DNA of 64,000 bases, from assembly GCA_009760855.2 (NCBI GenBank), contig WPIO01000308.1, positions 38,601-102,600 on the forward strand. Reading direction: 5' to 3'. This DNA comes from Cristatella mucedo (taxonomy: Eukaryota; Bryozoa; Phylactolaemata; Cristatellidae). Each line of letters starts with the position of its first letter. The stretch's first letter is position 1. The notes below the pieces were generated by a model. The model did no database searches. It was not told the origin of the DNA and worked only from the letters and a program-made list of their open reading frames with translations. Of the stretch, positions 30,561 to 42,325 are shown piece by piece. A program made the position numbers and the translations under genes.

Positions 30561-31320
30561 GTCATCGTTGCTGTCTTTGGTTACATGGAGAAGAACATTT
30601 TTAGTGCAGTGCTGCTGCTTGAACCATGCTTAAAATTTTCTGACATTTCATTCTTTTCAACGTGTGCAACCAACTGCTAGCCATAAGTCATAGTTATGGA
30701 GCAGTGGTGTTGGCATTTAGCTTATTAAGTTTACTAAAAAATAGCAACAAATTGTGCTAGTAGCAGGCTGACTGCATTTGTCTCGTTCACAGCCTCCTGA
30801 AAAGAGTGTTCTTTAAACCACTGGCAGTGGAGAGATTATGTCATCGTCCTGCTGCCTTAGTGTCCTGGGTAGCAGGACGATGATGCAATCGTGTCCCGAA
30901 GCCGTTGTGTTAGACAATACGCTGCTTCCAGGCAAATAGGAAATCGTTGGCCCAGTTATGGCCCAAGTCACAGAACCCACTCTCCCAAATAAGGCAGGGC
31001 AAGAGCAAAGGCACGCAGCTGCATCCGTTGTGTCGGAGGGGTGTGATTGAGGGGGTGTGGGACCGGTCTAGGCTCAGCTCCAATGAAAAGCATCGATGAT
31101 GACCGAAACAATATCGCAGCTGTAAGGAGTTCTTACTTCTGGACACAGATCGTGCGTTTGAGCTCTATTTCTGGCAAATGCCATGTCCTGCAGGCTGTGT
31201 GAAAGCCAAATACTAAATTCTAAGGCTCCCAATACCAGACATCGGCTGCATCGGTAGCTGCTCATGCTATGTTTGGTCCCATCAAACCTTTGGCCGTGTT
31301 AATAGGCACGACTTAAGATA
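30561..31320. other. No gene recognised
   Basis: No repeat family or domain identified. A 20-bp near repeat, cagcaggacgatga/catcgtcctgctgcc, at 30840-30885 forms an imperfect inverted repeat. Confidence 0.4.
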
Positions 31321-31324
31321 TATT

Positions 31325-31412
31325 CACATATACCACAAGGCTCGAGCCCACGACCTCAGCCAGACCTTGGTCTCGGCGACCACCTTGACCGCTGGGCCAA
31401 ACAAGCGCAACA
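31325..31412 (-). mobile_element. SINE2 head fragment
   Basis: ggctcgagcccacgacctca and accttgaccgctgggccaaa: tRNA-like part only. Confidence 0.7.
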
Positions 31413-31704
31413 GAATTTCATTTTTAAACCAGTCATCAGCTGTTTTCCCAGCTTGCTGATGTCCCTACTATGTAGATCGTTCCCATCGCAGTTTGAGCAA
31501 GGCTCATAGGTACGACCTAGCAATTCATCTTTGCGTGGAATATGCTTCGGACGCAGCAAGCTTGAGCAGCTTGGCTCCCAGCCAGCTGGCAGGTCGCACT
31601 CGTGTCACTTCCTCGAAGCAACTCTCGCATCGTGAACGGCAGCAATCGTCCTGAAAGTGAGTGGCGATAAAGCCAACTTCGTGCTTCTGACCCTAGATCT
31701 AACC

Positions 31705-31885
31705 TAAACAAATGCCAGCTGATTTAGCAGTCTCTTTTGTATAGCGATAGAAGAGCCTTTACGGCTATCATAACCGCTTGCAGCAGCAATAAAGGACTGC
31801 CCACTTCTGGATTTGAAACCACCCCTCGGGACTGAGATCGTGAAGAGCAACCGCCTTACCTAGTGTACCATCACGGCTCACCAAT
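31705..31885 (-). mobile_element. SINE1
   Basis: ccagctgatttagcagtctc, stem-loop with several changes, B-box degraded (ctggatttgaaaccac), head ttacctagtgtaccatcacg. One of the more diverged copies. Confidence 0.85.
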
Positions 31886-31922
31886 GTTATCTGTGTAAAG
31901 TGATTCAGCTCTATCATAGCTC

Positions 31923-31997
31923 TTAATAATAATAATAATACCATTTATAAAGGGCCCACAGAGAACTCAATCTCTTTCTAGATGCTTTACATTTCTT
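31923..31997 (-). mobile_element. LINE family A tail fragment
   Basis: (AAT)n, then agggcccacagagaactcaa and ttctagatgctttacatttc. Confidence 0.8.
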
Positions 31998-32293
31998 AGA
32001 CTTACTTTAGAAGAGCTTTTGCATTCGACCAAACTCTGGTTGCTTAGCAGAGCTAGCAGCCAGCTGCAAATCAGTTAGTCACCTTCTACTTCGTTAGTAA
32101 GCTACTACGGATCATCACAGACTGCAACTAACACCTGAAGATGTCATAGCATCAGTCACTAGACGAAATAAAAAAGAAGCTACACGCCCACTCGGTCCCC
32201 TCAGGATTTGCTCAATCCTCCTGGATTGTCCCTTACTTTCAGCTACATAATACTGCAAACAATTCCGGCTCGCTTAGACAGGGGTACCACATC

Positions 32294-32470
32294 TAATAAT
32301 AATAATAATAATGCACTTGATAAAGCGCCATCAGAGAACTTAATCTCTTTCTAGGCGCTTTACATTTGCTGCAAAGGGAAATGCAATTGAATGGTAAGTA
32401 AAATCATGCTTGAAAAGCAATCAAAATGAATAACATGGTTAGGGGTGACATGCACTGGGTCAGCATGCAA
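32294..32470 (-). mobile_element. LINE family A 3' end nested in LINE A
   Basis: (AAT)n, gcacttgataaagcgccatc, tgctgcaaagggaaatgcaa, acatggttaggggtgacatg. The host element resumes after it within the LVHAFVTS block. Confidence 0.85.
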
Positions 32471-32756
32471 ATCTGAATGCACCCATGCGTTTGTGACATC
32501 CAATCTCGACTTCTGTACCTCACCACTTGCTGGTCTACCGGCCTGCAAAATCCTCCACTCACAGCTGGTACACAACTCTCAAGTTCAGTCTGTTGTGAGC
32601 TTCGCAATTGCCACATCACACCACTTCTTGCCGACTTGCGCTGACTACCAGTCAATCAACCCTCCGACTTCAAGGTTTAGGCACCTGCTTTCAGGTCCTT
32701 TCATACTTTGGCTCCAGCCTACCTATCAGATCTACTGCCCCACCAGGCTAAGCACC

Positions 32757-32934
32757 CGTGATGGCTCACTAGGTAAGGCAGTTGCTTTCACGACCTCGGT
32801 CCCGAGGTCGTGGGTTCGATTCCTGTGGTGGGCGATCGTTTATCGCCACTGCAAGCAGTGGTGATAGCCGTAAAGGCTCTTCTGTCGCTATGCAAAAAGA
32901 GGCTGTTTAATGAGCTATGATTCATTTATTTATG
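32757..32934 (+). mobile_element. SINE1, complete, with 8-bp target duplication
   Basis: Complete 178-bp copy flanked by TAAGCACC (32749-32756 and 32935-32942). Starts cgtgatggctcactaggtaa (A-box region), B-box gggttcgattcct, stem-loop tatcgccactgcaagcagtg, body taaaggctcttctgtcgcta, tail ttcatttatttatg. This copy defines both ends of the family. Confidence 0.95.
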
Positions 32935-33240
32935 TAAGCACCTTACCACCCGCTTTTCGAAATATAACTGTCAACCCATACCTCGTGTACAAAGCTCAAA
33001 TATTCTCTAGCCGGTGCCTTTAGTTCGTACACTCCCAAAGCCTAGAACTCACTCCCGACTTCAATCACGACATCTCCTGATTTGTCCACATTTGAAAAGA
33101 AAGTAAAAACATTTCTATTTAAGACAGCATTAAGTGTGTGCCTGTGATTCGTCCTAGAAGTGCTTATTCGTGCTGACAATGTGCATGATGCCGCTAATCA
33201 TGCTTGCATGCTGACCCTGTGCATGTCATCACTGTGATAA

Positions 33241-33800
33241 CAATAATAATACTAGTAACAATAATCATAATAATACACTTGAAATAGCGAGCTCAGAGAA
33301 CTCAATCTCTTCCTTAGCAACTTACATTTGCTGAAAAGACCTAAACTCCCAACCACGTTATGCTTGCAACCATTGAAAAGGCTACCACCAACCATTCGAT
33401 TGCGGTTTCTGTCCAGCAAATTTAATGTTCCCCAGAATAGGATCGAGTTCGCTGAGGGTGCTATATCAAAGGTATTATTATTATTATTATTAATTGTTTA
33501 TGAAAGCTAACACTGAGACCTCTACAACAAGCATATTTAGCGATTTCCCATCCAGCGTTTGTAAAGTGAATAGTAAGTGATTAAATTATCTAAGGTTACA
33601 ATCCATTTCTCTTATTATCCTTACTAGTAATGTCGTTATTACTATAATTCAGCTGTCCGATGTATCCAAACTAGTGGCTCTCCGGTTCGCGTGCATGTAT
33701 CTGCTTAAACTATGACGGCTGCTTGCTGATTTTACACTGCATCTGTAAAGTGCCCAGAAAAAGATTGAGTTCTATGAGGGCGTGACAAAAATATTATTAT
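33241..33800. mobile_element. Cluster of LINE family A tail fragments
   Basis: 33241-33345 (-) facing 33380-33495 (+), then two weaker plus-strand tails at about 33540-33600 and 33715-33800. Each is only the last 80-110 bp of the element. Confidence 0.65.
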
Positions 33801-34739
33801 TACCTGTAACAAACTCTATGGGCTGTTAATTAAACATATACCCAAGTATAAATTTAAGTGTATTGAGTAGGCTCTACTACCAACGAATGCTTCGTTAATG
33901 CACACTTTAGTAATAGGCATCATTTTCACACAGGATTGTTTGCAAGTCTACAGGGCTTGGCTAGAATCCTGCTCGTTGTAAACAGGAACAAGTCTACGCA
34001 ACGAATGCCTCAGGAATCTACTATCGGCTTATCACTGCTTCCCCACTTGTTTACCACATTGTGCTAACACATAGCAAACAAGCAAGAAGTGCAATTGAGT
34101 AAATGCAGCATACACGCTATGATAGATAATAATATTACGTCAGTTTTTTAATTTTCAAGTTAATCTATGCCTACTATAATGACACACTCCTGACGCTGGC
34201 TAATTTTTTCAGCCTGCGGTGCGAGGGCTAGACATCAGAAGTCTTCGTCTAAAGTCTGCCGTACTGGTAGTGTCATGAGCACGTGGTTCTCAAGAGCAGG
34301 CTCGTCAACGCTAAGTGAGCCTTCCATTTTTTGAAAATATTGCCCTGCCAAAAGCCGTCGGCTGGTGGACTAAACCTGAAAAGGTTTTCCTCGAATAGGG
34401 ACCATCCCAAAACTCTCTATGATTTTCTATAGCCGATCACTCGATCCTGTTCAGGCCGCCATTATCTCTCCCTCTATCTTCTCTCTTTCCTTCTCTCACT
34501 CTCTTGAACTCAGTCAGTTCATCCAGCTGTATCCATTAACGTCGGACTCAAAAAGCTCTGCTGAGGATTATCTGCGAAGGTCATGTATCAACTGCGACTA
34601 CATCCAAAATTATGTGCCTTCGTCAGAGAAATGAACATTTAGAAGCCTGTTACATCAGACCTCTCAGGTAATCGCAGGAATGCATCGCCATATCCTCACC
34701 TGCAGCAGCTAGGTAGAAGCAGGTAGACAGCACGTCGAC
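33801..34739. other. No gene recognised
   Basis: No repeat or domain recognised. Pyrimidine-rich at 34470-34505. Confidence 0.4.
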
Positions 34740-36150
34740 AAGCACATGCGAATCGGATAAAACTTCGGAGAGCTGCTAAGACGTTCGGGAAAGGAGCGCC
34801 ATTTAAAGGGTTGGGAGAGTAAGCAGACAGCGTTTCGCACTAACCAACTCGGACACGCTGACGATGGCTCGGGAATCAGGGGAAACGCTGCCGCCGGCGG
34901 CTAAGCGATCTCAGCGATTGAGCACACGCGGGTATACTGGGCCAGCTGTCGACTCCTGCTTGTCACGTGCCGAGTACCGGCGTTGATGAACTGCATTGCT
35001 GGTGCACACAGGCTACTTAAAAGGTAGCTCAACCGTAACTGAGCAGTGGGAGCTGATAGACTTCCAGGAAACCGCAGACATGGCGCTCTACGCACGTTCA
35101 CTTCCGACGAAGACGAGCGCTGTGACTACGCGATTCACGCATCGTGGGAGCCGGCAGTCGCGAAGCGGCCTCTTACCTCTCTGCGTTGCCGGCTGCGTGC
35201 GTGCAAGCCAAGCGGCGCCGACGCAGAATGCTGCCTGCTAATACCGAAGTTCACCAATAGCGCGCAGCGCCGGCTTGCGTCAGAGGGAGGGGCAGAGCGC
35301 GACGTGCAGCAGCGGACGGCGCATGCTGCCGCTCGCTCGCGTCGGGATCGGGCAGAAAGCCGAGTTTGCCGGCGTTGCGTCGGAAAGTCCCAGATCCACG
35401 CACCAAGCGCTCAGCCCAGCCCGACGGAAGAGCGACTGACCTGCGCGAGACACGCCCTCGTCCTTATCGTCGACGTAGCCTTGACATTCGCAGCAGAGCT
35501 ATGTCTCAATGCTACAGAAATAATTATCGCGAATTCGCATCGCACCGTCAGCGAACTGAATATCTTTCTTTGCACTCTACATAAGCTCAGCATGTGGCAG
35601 CAAGTCAAAAGAAACCTCGCGTTTGTAATCCGCTCGCAATGTGAACTCTTGAACATCTCTGCAAACACATTTGCACCCTAACGATCGCTTAGAATGCTCA
35701 GGTCTGCCATAGATAGTACTCAGTACAGCGTTTCTGAAGGAACGAGAGCTCCTCGCCTCCGCATCCAGCCGCTCAGAGCCTCCGCACTACCACCGCTCAG
35801 AGCCTCCGCTGTAGTAAGTAGCCCTGCGAAAATTCGAGTCTTACGTTCGTGCAGCGCGAACCAGCAAGCCGGAGGAGACCCACCACCTACTCGCCCGACG
35901 GTAGCAATCCTGTGGATTCGTAAAAAGGAATGCGTCCGCGGCTAAACGTGCCCTTTGCAGCTCTTAGTACCACATCGTCGCTTGCGGATCGATCCGAAAA
36001 AAAGTTCTGGCACGTTCCCAAAACAGCAGCACCACGTTACACAAATCGCACGTTGAACAACTTTCGATGCGGTCCTCCTCAAGCCCCAATGTACGTACTT
36101 TCCGTTAAAAATATTTAGCGACTACAAGAATGCTAAATTGTCACTTGATA
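34740..36150. other. GC- and CpG-rich region without a recognised gene
   Basis: Clearly richer in G+C and CpG than its surroundings. Overlapping ORFs on both strands (up to 211 codons, 35046-35681) have no recognisable domain, as expected by chance in GC-rich DNA. A 17-bp direct repeat (ccgctcagagcctccgc) occurs at about 35770-35810. It may be a CpG-island promoter or an unrecognised repeat. Confidence 0.35.
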
Positions 36151-36154
36151 AATA

Positions 36155-36337
36155 AATAAATCCTAGCTGATTAAACAGCCTCGCTTTTTGTATAGCGACA
36201 GAAGAGGCTTTTAGGGCTATCACCACCGCTTGCAGCGGCGATAGAGGATCGCCCACCGCAGGAATCGAACTCACGACCTCGGGACGGAGGTCGTGAAAGC
36301 AACCGCCTTACCTAGTGCGCCATCTCACGGCTCACGA
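36155..36337 (-). mobile_element. SINE1
   Basis: aaataaataaatcctagctg tail, aacagcctcgctttttgtat, stem-loop (ctatcaccaccgcttgcagc), B-box (ggaatcgaactcacgacct), head cgccttacctagtgcgccat. Confidence 0.9.
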
Positions 36338-36580
36338 TGCTGCTCATTCCGCCTTGCTGCATTGCAGACGTGGAGCCACTACCTGCGACCCAGTTAGACG
36401 CTGCGACGCAGCGAGGATTCGAAGAGCCGGTCACTTCGAGGCTCTGCGACGACCCTCGAAGTGAACCGGAAGTAGCGAATGCAACGAACGAAAGGAGCGG
36501 GTCACGTGAAGGCTCCAAGGTAGAGCCCGCTGGTAGAATCTGTGGAGCACGTCGAGCCCTCGCCATTACAATTTCTTAGT
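36338..36580. promoter_or_regulatory. Possible promoter-like segment with hairpin, ETS and E-box motifs
   Basis: 11-bp perfect inverted repeat TCACTTCGAGG / CCTCGAAGTGA (36431-36441 and 36454-36464, 12-nt loop), then ACCGGAAGT (ETS-type) and TCACGTGA at 36502-36509. No gene can be tied to it. Confidence 0.3.
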
Positions 36581-37044
36581 TCCTCTTCCGGAGTTCGAAA
36601 GGCGCCATAATTCATGGCTGCTCAAGGTTCTTTGAAGAGCTCTCGAATGCGATGAACCACAAAAACCCGCCGTAAATTTTGTTCACCTGAACCAAGGAAA
36701 TGTCTAATGCCGGTATAGAAGAGCCAGCGAAGTCCGCTGCATGGCTTTCACGAAGTTCTTCATCCAACCTAATTTGATGCGAACCTGCGGTAGCAGGGCA
36801 GGATTTGTGATCCTCGACCAGAGCTGGGTGCTAGATATTCGCCCCTCCGAATGCTAAATTGTGTCTGTGAGCTCATAACTTTTGCAGGCAGTGTAAAGCC
36901 CTTGCTAAGCTATTCTACTCACATAAGAAACCAACGACCTCACATTACCACAGAGGTTTTAGCTGAAGTTTTTTGGTCAATACAATTCCGTAGCTGCTTT
37001 AAGTTGCCCTACGTCTTTACCGTGGGGACACTATGAGCTACTGA

Positions 37045-37190
37045 AATAATAATGATAATAATTCATTTATATAGCGCCCTAAAAGAACTTAATCTCTATT
37101 CAGGCGCTTCACATATGCCTCGGGGCTCGAGCCCAAGACCTAAGTCAGACCTTAGTTGGGGCGAGCGCCTTAACCGCTAGACCAAATAGA
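37045..37190 (-). mobile_element. SINE2, full copy with ATT-type tail
   Basis: aataataatgataataattc tail, catttatatagcgccctaaa, hairpin arm caggcgcttcacatatgcct, B-box cggggctcgagcccaagacc, head gagcgccttaaccgctagac. Its tail is the same trinucleotide repeat as that of LINE A. Confidence 0.9.
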
Positions 37191-38465
37191 CGTAAAACGG
37201 TTTCCATCGTGCAAAAGCAAAGCTTTAAGACTCAGCTTTGAAGACTCTACAAATAGTCTCCATTCTCGAGGGGCATGAGCGACTTAAGACGCTTGTGAGG
37301 CATTACAGAAGCAGAATACCAGATTCGTTTCATTCCTAAAGAAAGGCTCCGTGTGCAGCTGGCGCTTTCGATATACAGCTATTGTCGCATCATTTTAAAG
37401 AAAATTTCAACGTTGGACTATCGATCCTCGCGATTCTGCCTTGTTCTTCGATAAGGCGGAATCACGAACCAAGTTATTCACTTATTCCTCTGTGAGATTC
37501 CTGTGTAGGCTTGATGACGCACCCAAGTGTGTATCGGGATCGCTGCATACCGACGTGCCAGGAGACGAACGGGCCGGCTCACCGCTGTCCGCATCGAATG
37601 AATCCAGAGAGTAGTCTGCTAAAGGCTGTGGAATAGGAATTCCCTAGCCGCGCGGAGCTGGTCTCGATTCAGACTGTCGCGTAGTGCTTGGGTAGACTAT
37701 TCTCGACTTCTTTTGCTTCGCTATTCCGCCGGAAAAAGAGGAGGAACCGGAAGTAGAAGTGATGGCCATTTGTGTGGTTGCTTGGCTCACTCGGCACCGC
37801 GGGGACTCTAAACGGCACCCATGACTTTTGGCCGTTCAACCCTTGTAAAGGCTGTGTCGTACCAATAGCGCAGCAGAAGCGTGGAACTAAGTCAAGCTTA
37901 GTCAGCCGATACTGTCCAACCACAGCGCCTAATGAGGCGGTACTCAGCACGCCCGTTGGCCGCATGGAGTGCTGTGAGGAGTCCAGCTGAGACATTGCAG
38001 GCCCACAGCTTAAACTGTCTTGCATAAAGTCTGAAATATTCTAAAAGCTGGACCTTTCTGACTAGGCTTGAAGACGTCATCAGGCTGCAACATCAGCCAC
38101 GCAGTAGTATCGCATTGAGTCATGAACTGATATAATCAATTCCATTTTATTTGTGCAAGCCCGAATTATACAATTCAATGCATAATGCAATCACCTGAGT
38201 TGTAAAATATATAAACCATATGTGGGTATTCAGGTGGCTTCAAAATTTCAAGACATCAGTTCAAAGTCTTATGAATTTCCAAAAAGTCTGAGAGGTAAGA
38301 CAGGGTAAAGATGCTGATACTACTGGTACTTCAGGGTAAAGATGCTGACCGATTTTATGCGCTGGCTAAGCGGACATCACAACCATACGCGGCGAGCTGC
38401 TCCTGCTCCAGCCGAAACCTCTCGGCCTCCTCATCCGTCAACCACGAGAAGATCAGGATTAATTC
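37191..38465. other. No gene recognised
   Basis: Two overlapping ORFs at 37669-38025 (-) and 37772-37990 (+) have no known domain. An ETS-type accggaagt lies at about 37748. Confidence 0.4.
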
Positions 38466-38467
38466 GT

Positions 38468-38578
38468 TTCTTTATCGCCACTGCAAGCGGTGGTGATAGC
38501 CGTAAAGGCTCCTCTGTCGCTATACAAAAAGCGAGGCTGTTTAATCAGCTAGGATTTATTTATTGTTTATTTATTGAC
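38468..38578 (+). mobile_element. SINE1, 5'-truncated
   Basis: Begins at the stem-loop (tttatcgccactgcaagcgg), then taaaggctcctctgtcgcta, gtttaatcagctaggattta, TTTATT repeats. The tRNA-like head is missing. Confidence 0.9.
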
Positions 38579-38935
38579 GGTTAGTACTCGAAAGCATGCC
38601 GCCAATTGCACAGCTTTCTGAAAGTACACGAGCAGTTTTGATGAGGCCACGTCGGCCGGCTGATCAGCCCAACCGTGTATCGCATTATCGCCCAAGCACA
38701 CTGGCACAACGTGCTTTAGCGGCATCGAAATCTTTAGCCTTGCTACGGCCTTCTCAAGCGTGTGAAGCCAAGGCACGAAGTCCGGTGCGCCGTGAAACAT
38801 TTCACACCTCAGTATAGGCGTCCCATCCCTACGCCGCAGAAGGTCTGGTACGCTTTTCGGCTCGAGTAATCTACTCTCTGCTGCCAGTTGTTGCGTGACT
38901 GTGTCTCCGGCGGCAGCAGCGGCGCTAGTGGAGTC
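38567..38935 (-). pseudogene. gag-like open reading frame
   Basis: About 120 open codons, first ATG at 38800. The central part, ILRCEMFHGAPDFVPWLHTL, then EKAVARLK and VPVCLGDNAIHGWAD, resembles the capsid start of retroelement gag (F.G..dF..WL...E, then L.g.A..W). Its end runs into the SINE1 tail. No protease or pol nearby. The match is by pattern only. Confidence 0.4.
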
Positions 38936-39165
38936 TCACGGAGAAACGAGGACGCCAGCGGACGTCACGTGAGCACTGAACGAGAATCTCGTCTTTATTC
39001 CCTAGCTGGTACAAATAAGAGCTGGGGGCTGACTGACTCACCACAGATACCATAGTGCCTCTGTGGTGGGCCACAAGCTCCTCACGTCGAAGGCTCCACC
39101 ACCCGCCGCCGCCGCCGCCGCAGGCTGGGCGTACATCGCGGCCGAGAAGCCACAGGCGCACACAG
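38936..39165. repeat. GC-rich segment with (CCG)n
   Basis: E-box-containing ACGTCACGTGAG at about 38962-38973; a (CCG)n run near 39097-39121. No gene. Confidence 0.6.
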
Positions 39166-39472
39166 CAATACTTCGGCAACGACCAGTACCTGCATTTCTT
39201 ACGCAACGACATCTTCTCTCCAACTGCCGACTATGGCACATCTTTTTCAGCGGTCCTGAACTGCTACTTTTATGCTACTCACTACCTCAACTGCTCTCCT
39301 AACTCTGCTATGCTTCCCACTTTCTCTTTGTTGCGTGAGACGAAGTCTGTTGGCTACCGAATGCGAACCGAAAGCCGCTTAGGCTGTGCGTGCGCTATAC
39401 AAAACTCTCCTGCGTAACACCCACATGGTCTTTATGACTTTATGGAGTTACTGACGGAGATACATTACATGA
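39166..39472 (+). mobile_element. LINE family B 3' end
   Basis: LRNDIFSPTADYGTSFSAVL, NCYFYATHYLNCSPNSAMLP, TFSLLRETKSVGYRMRTESR, CACAIQNSPA, stop, then tggtctttatgactttatgg and gagatacattacat. Open to its 5' truncation point; few mutations, so likely young. Confidence 0.9.
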
Positions 39473-42154
39473 AGAAGCTGTTAACGACCTGTTTGTTACT
39501 GCTGGCAGTAGGCTTGGCTGAGGTCGAGCTTGCGACTTGCAGGTGATATAGTAACACAATATTCTCGTTTAAACGCAATACTAAATCGTTACTTAATATT
39601 TTTTCATCATGTTCACGGGAATCGACGTCTCGCGACCGGTTCAATGTGGGTCTCAGTTCTAACACAGTTGTAAAGCTTGTAGTTTGGAATCCAGATTCAG
39701 CGGTCAAGCTATTAGTTCGTAGTCACCTGACATTACAAGACCGCATGCAGCATTTTTAAATCACTTCTAACAAGATCGCTAAGATAGGAATTTGTGATTA
39801 GAAACCATACATGACTTGAACGAATTTGGATGACTGCTAAATGGTAAGTTTTTGACTAAGTGTAGTGATAAGTGCAAAATCTCTAGCGAACAACGTAAGA
39901 AAAACCTTGCAAGCATCTACATCCTTAAAATCTCAATGTAGGCACTAAAGCATCTTCAGCTTGGACTCTTATGTCATAAGGCTTGGCATTCGACTCCTCG
40001 ATCGTAAGGCTTTTGAGGTAGGCCTTCGGAGTCGACAGCTTTTGCTTTACAACCTCATATAAGATGGCTTCGGCACGCTAAATATTTGGTCGTTTAACTT
40101 TTGGGTTCATTGGAGAAAAAGCATTGCAGCTACTGGCTTGCGTAAGCAAGGAAATTCTGATAACAGCACCTGACATTATAATCTTCAATCCTACTTGAGA
40201 GCCCCGGTAGTACAGCAACGAGTTCTTGGCCGTCTGCTAATTGCTGTGGAGTGACCCCTTGTAGGGAGTCAACTCCGTCGGCCAACTGATTGCTCCTTTA
40301 TGTAAGTAAATTGGCCTTTCAATTTTTTCAAACAAGTTCCAACTACGGCTTTTTTATAATATTTCAATCAAGGAATTCCCAAATATCATTACCAAGCAAA
40401 TATATAAAAATCTCTATATAAATTCGTATGACCATCACGACCGGTTGTAATGAGAGCATGACTTGTAGGTCATAGTAAAGCCTTCGATCGAGTAATTCCT
40501 TGAAGATGTGAATTACGTGCCTCACCTTTCAGTATAGACGACGAAGGGAGTCGTCGCTCAGGTGACAACTGCTTGGCTTCAACTAGACGGCTAAACGGCA
40601 TCCTGCTCAGATGTGCAGCGCTCCTGCTTACTTCAACACATGTAGAATAGATAACTGGGAACTAACTTCGACCTATTAGACGCAGCTCTTTAGTCGCACT
40701 GCAGAAGTAACATCATATTACCTTAATAGTTTATTATTTCGGAAGAAGTAAGAGCAAGCGTTAAACCAGTGTCGCTCTGCCTGTGTCTTGCCAACTCGTG
40801 ACTGTTTAGATGTAAACGCAATCGTCTAACTAAGAAATGCTCGCTCAAATTTTTTTTTTTGAAACATCAAATGCTCGCTCAAATAATGTTTTTGAAACGT
40901 GGTGGGCACTTCAAAGAGCAGCAAACCCATGATCCAGCAGTCGAAAAGTCAGTCGTAGAGATTGCATGTGCTAAGTAATTGTGGTCTTGAAAATGACGTT
41001 GGCATCGCATAAATCTGGCCTTCAGAATATGAGACACTGCAAGACACTTATCTGCCGTCAAGATGTCACGTCGGTCCTAAATAAATGCTCGCGACAGTTT
41101 GCCTCACACCCACTTGGGATTTTTCCAGAAAACGGTCGTGCAATCCCCTCTGCCTTGGATATCCGGACCATGTTCAGCCTTCCGGCTATTAGGCCAGTCA
41201 ATAAATAGGTTGTACCGATTCATAGTCCAGAGATAGCTTGAAGATCCTGAGGGTGGCATGAACAAGAATGTTATGGCATGTACGGAAATGAAGGGACGTT
41301 CCACTGGTGTGTATATATACAATTAGGTGAATACGGACTCAAAACCTTCAAGCGTTCCAGTATGCTCAATTTTACTTCTACGATTTAATTAAAATACTAT
41401 GGGTTGAATCAATAGTTAAACTACACTGATAATTGTATGATAGAGACTAATGAAATCTACATCTATATTATTTGCCACGATCTCAATGTAAATCTTCTTT
41501 CAACCTAAGGTTGCTCAATTGAAGAATTGTTTGGCTAAACTCTTTACAAAGTCAGAAATAAAAACATGCCCTTACATTTCCGATCTAAGTGACAGAGCGC
41601 ATTTTTGGATCCATTGCATGGAAATAAACGTAGCAATTCGACAGGGAATCTCACAAGAGTCCATTTATCAGCTGTAGACCAAGACTAGAAGCTGCGTTTA
41701 GGCAAGTATTTCTCAGCGACGCAGAGCTACTGGCTTGATCAGTCAGCTTGCCAGTACGATTGCTGCCTCTAGAGTCAAAGGCCGAGGCGTGTCCATTAGT
41801 AAAAGCAAAGTCGGAGGCTCGCAGCGTCAACTGCTGTCTCATCTACGTACGCCGGCTAAAAGAAGCCCGAACATCTGCAGGACTTAAAAACCCCACTCTG
41901 CTCTGTCTCAAGTTACGCTGTATCATGCTGGCAGACGACAGCCACTGACCTTCTAAACAGCTTCTAATGCAGCTTGTGGATAGCTTAAGTTACACGTGAA
42001 GGAGATACCAACGATATTAAGCATCATTTTGACCATGTAAATGCCAAGAAAGGTGTGATTCTTATGAGGCACCATGTAAATATCGAAGCATATGTTACAA
42101 TTAATACTGCTCACTAGAACTAATTTCACAGTTGGGATACTATTATAAAAAATA
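39473..42154. other. Long stretch without a recognised gene
   Basis: AT-rich, no known repeat family, no ORF above 75 codons with a domain. Confidence 0.5.
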
Positions 42155-42325
42155 CTAGCTGACTTAACAGCCTCTTTATAATTAGCAACAGATGAGCCTT
42201 AACGTCTATCGCCACCGCTTGTAGTGGCGATAAAGGATAGCCCACTGTAAGGATTTGAACCCACGACCAGGGGGATGAGGTCATGAAAAGCAACGGATTT
42301 ACCTAGCAAGCCATTACGGCTCACA
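42155..42325 (-). mobile_element. SINE1
   Basis: atactagctgacttaacagc, stem-loop tatcgccaccgcttgtagtg (here G/C pairs kept on both arms), B-box aaggatttgaacccacgacc, head ggatttacctagcaagccat. Confidence 0.85.

Larger units (their letters stand above)
32225..33240 (+). mobile_element. LINE family A C-terminal part hosting two insertions
   Basis: Family A sequence in three pieces: 32225-32293, 32471-32756 and 32943-33240. Insertions: an antisense family A 3' end (32294-32470) and a SINE1 (32757-32934). 3' UTR words (gctgaccctgtgcatgtcat) end it near 33237. Confidence 0.8.

Noticed and set aside
35046-35681. 211-codon ORF in the GC-rich region
   Set aside because: No ATG-linked context, domain or conserved pattern; ORFs of this size are expected on both strands in GC-rich DNA.
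36312-36566. Fourth FRS2-like first exon
   Set aside because: It shares CACGTGACCCG with gene 2 and an SRDPL word, but no MGC start, acceptor or PTB follows; the match is too short.
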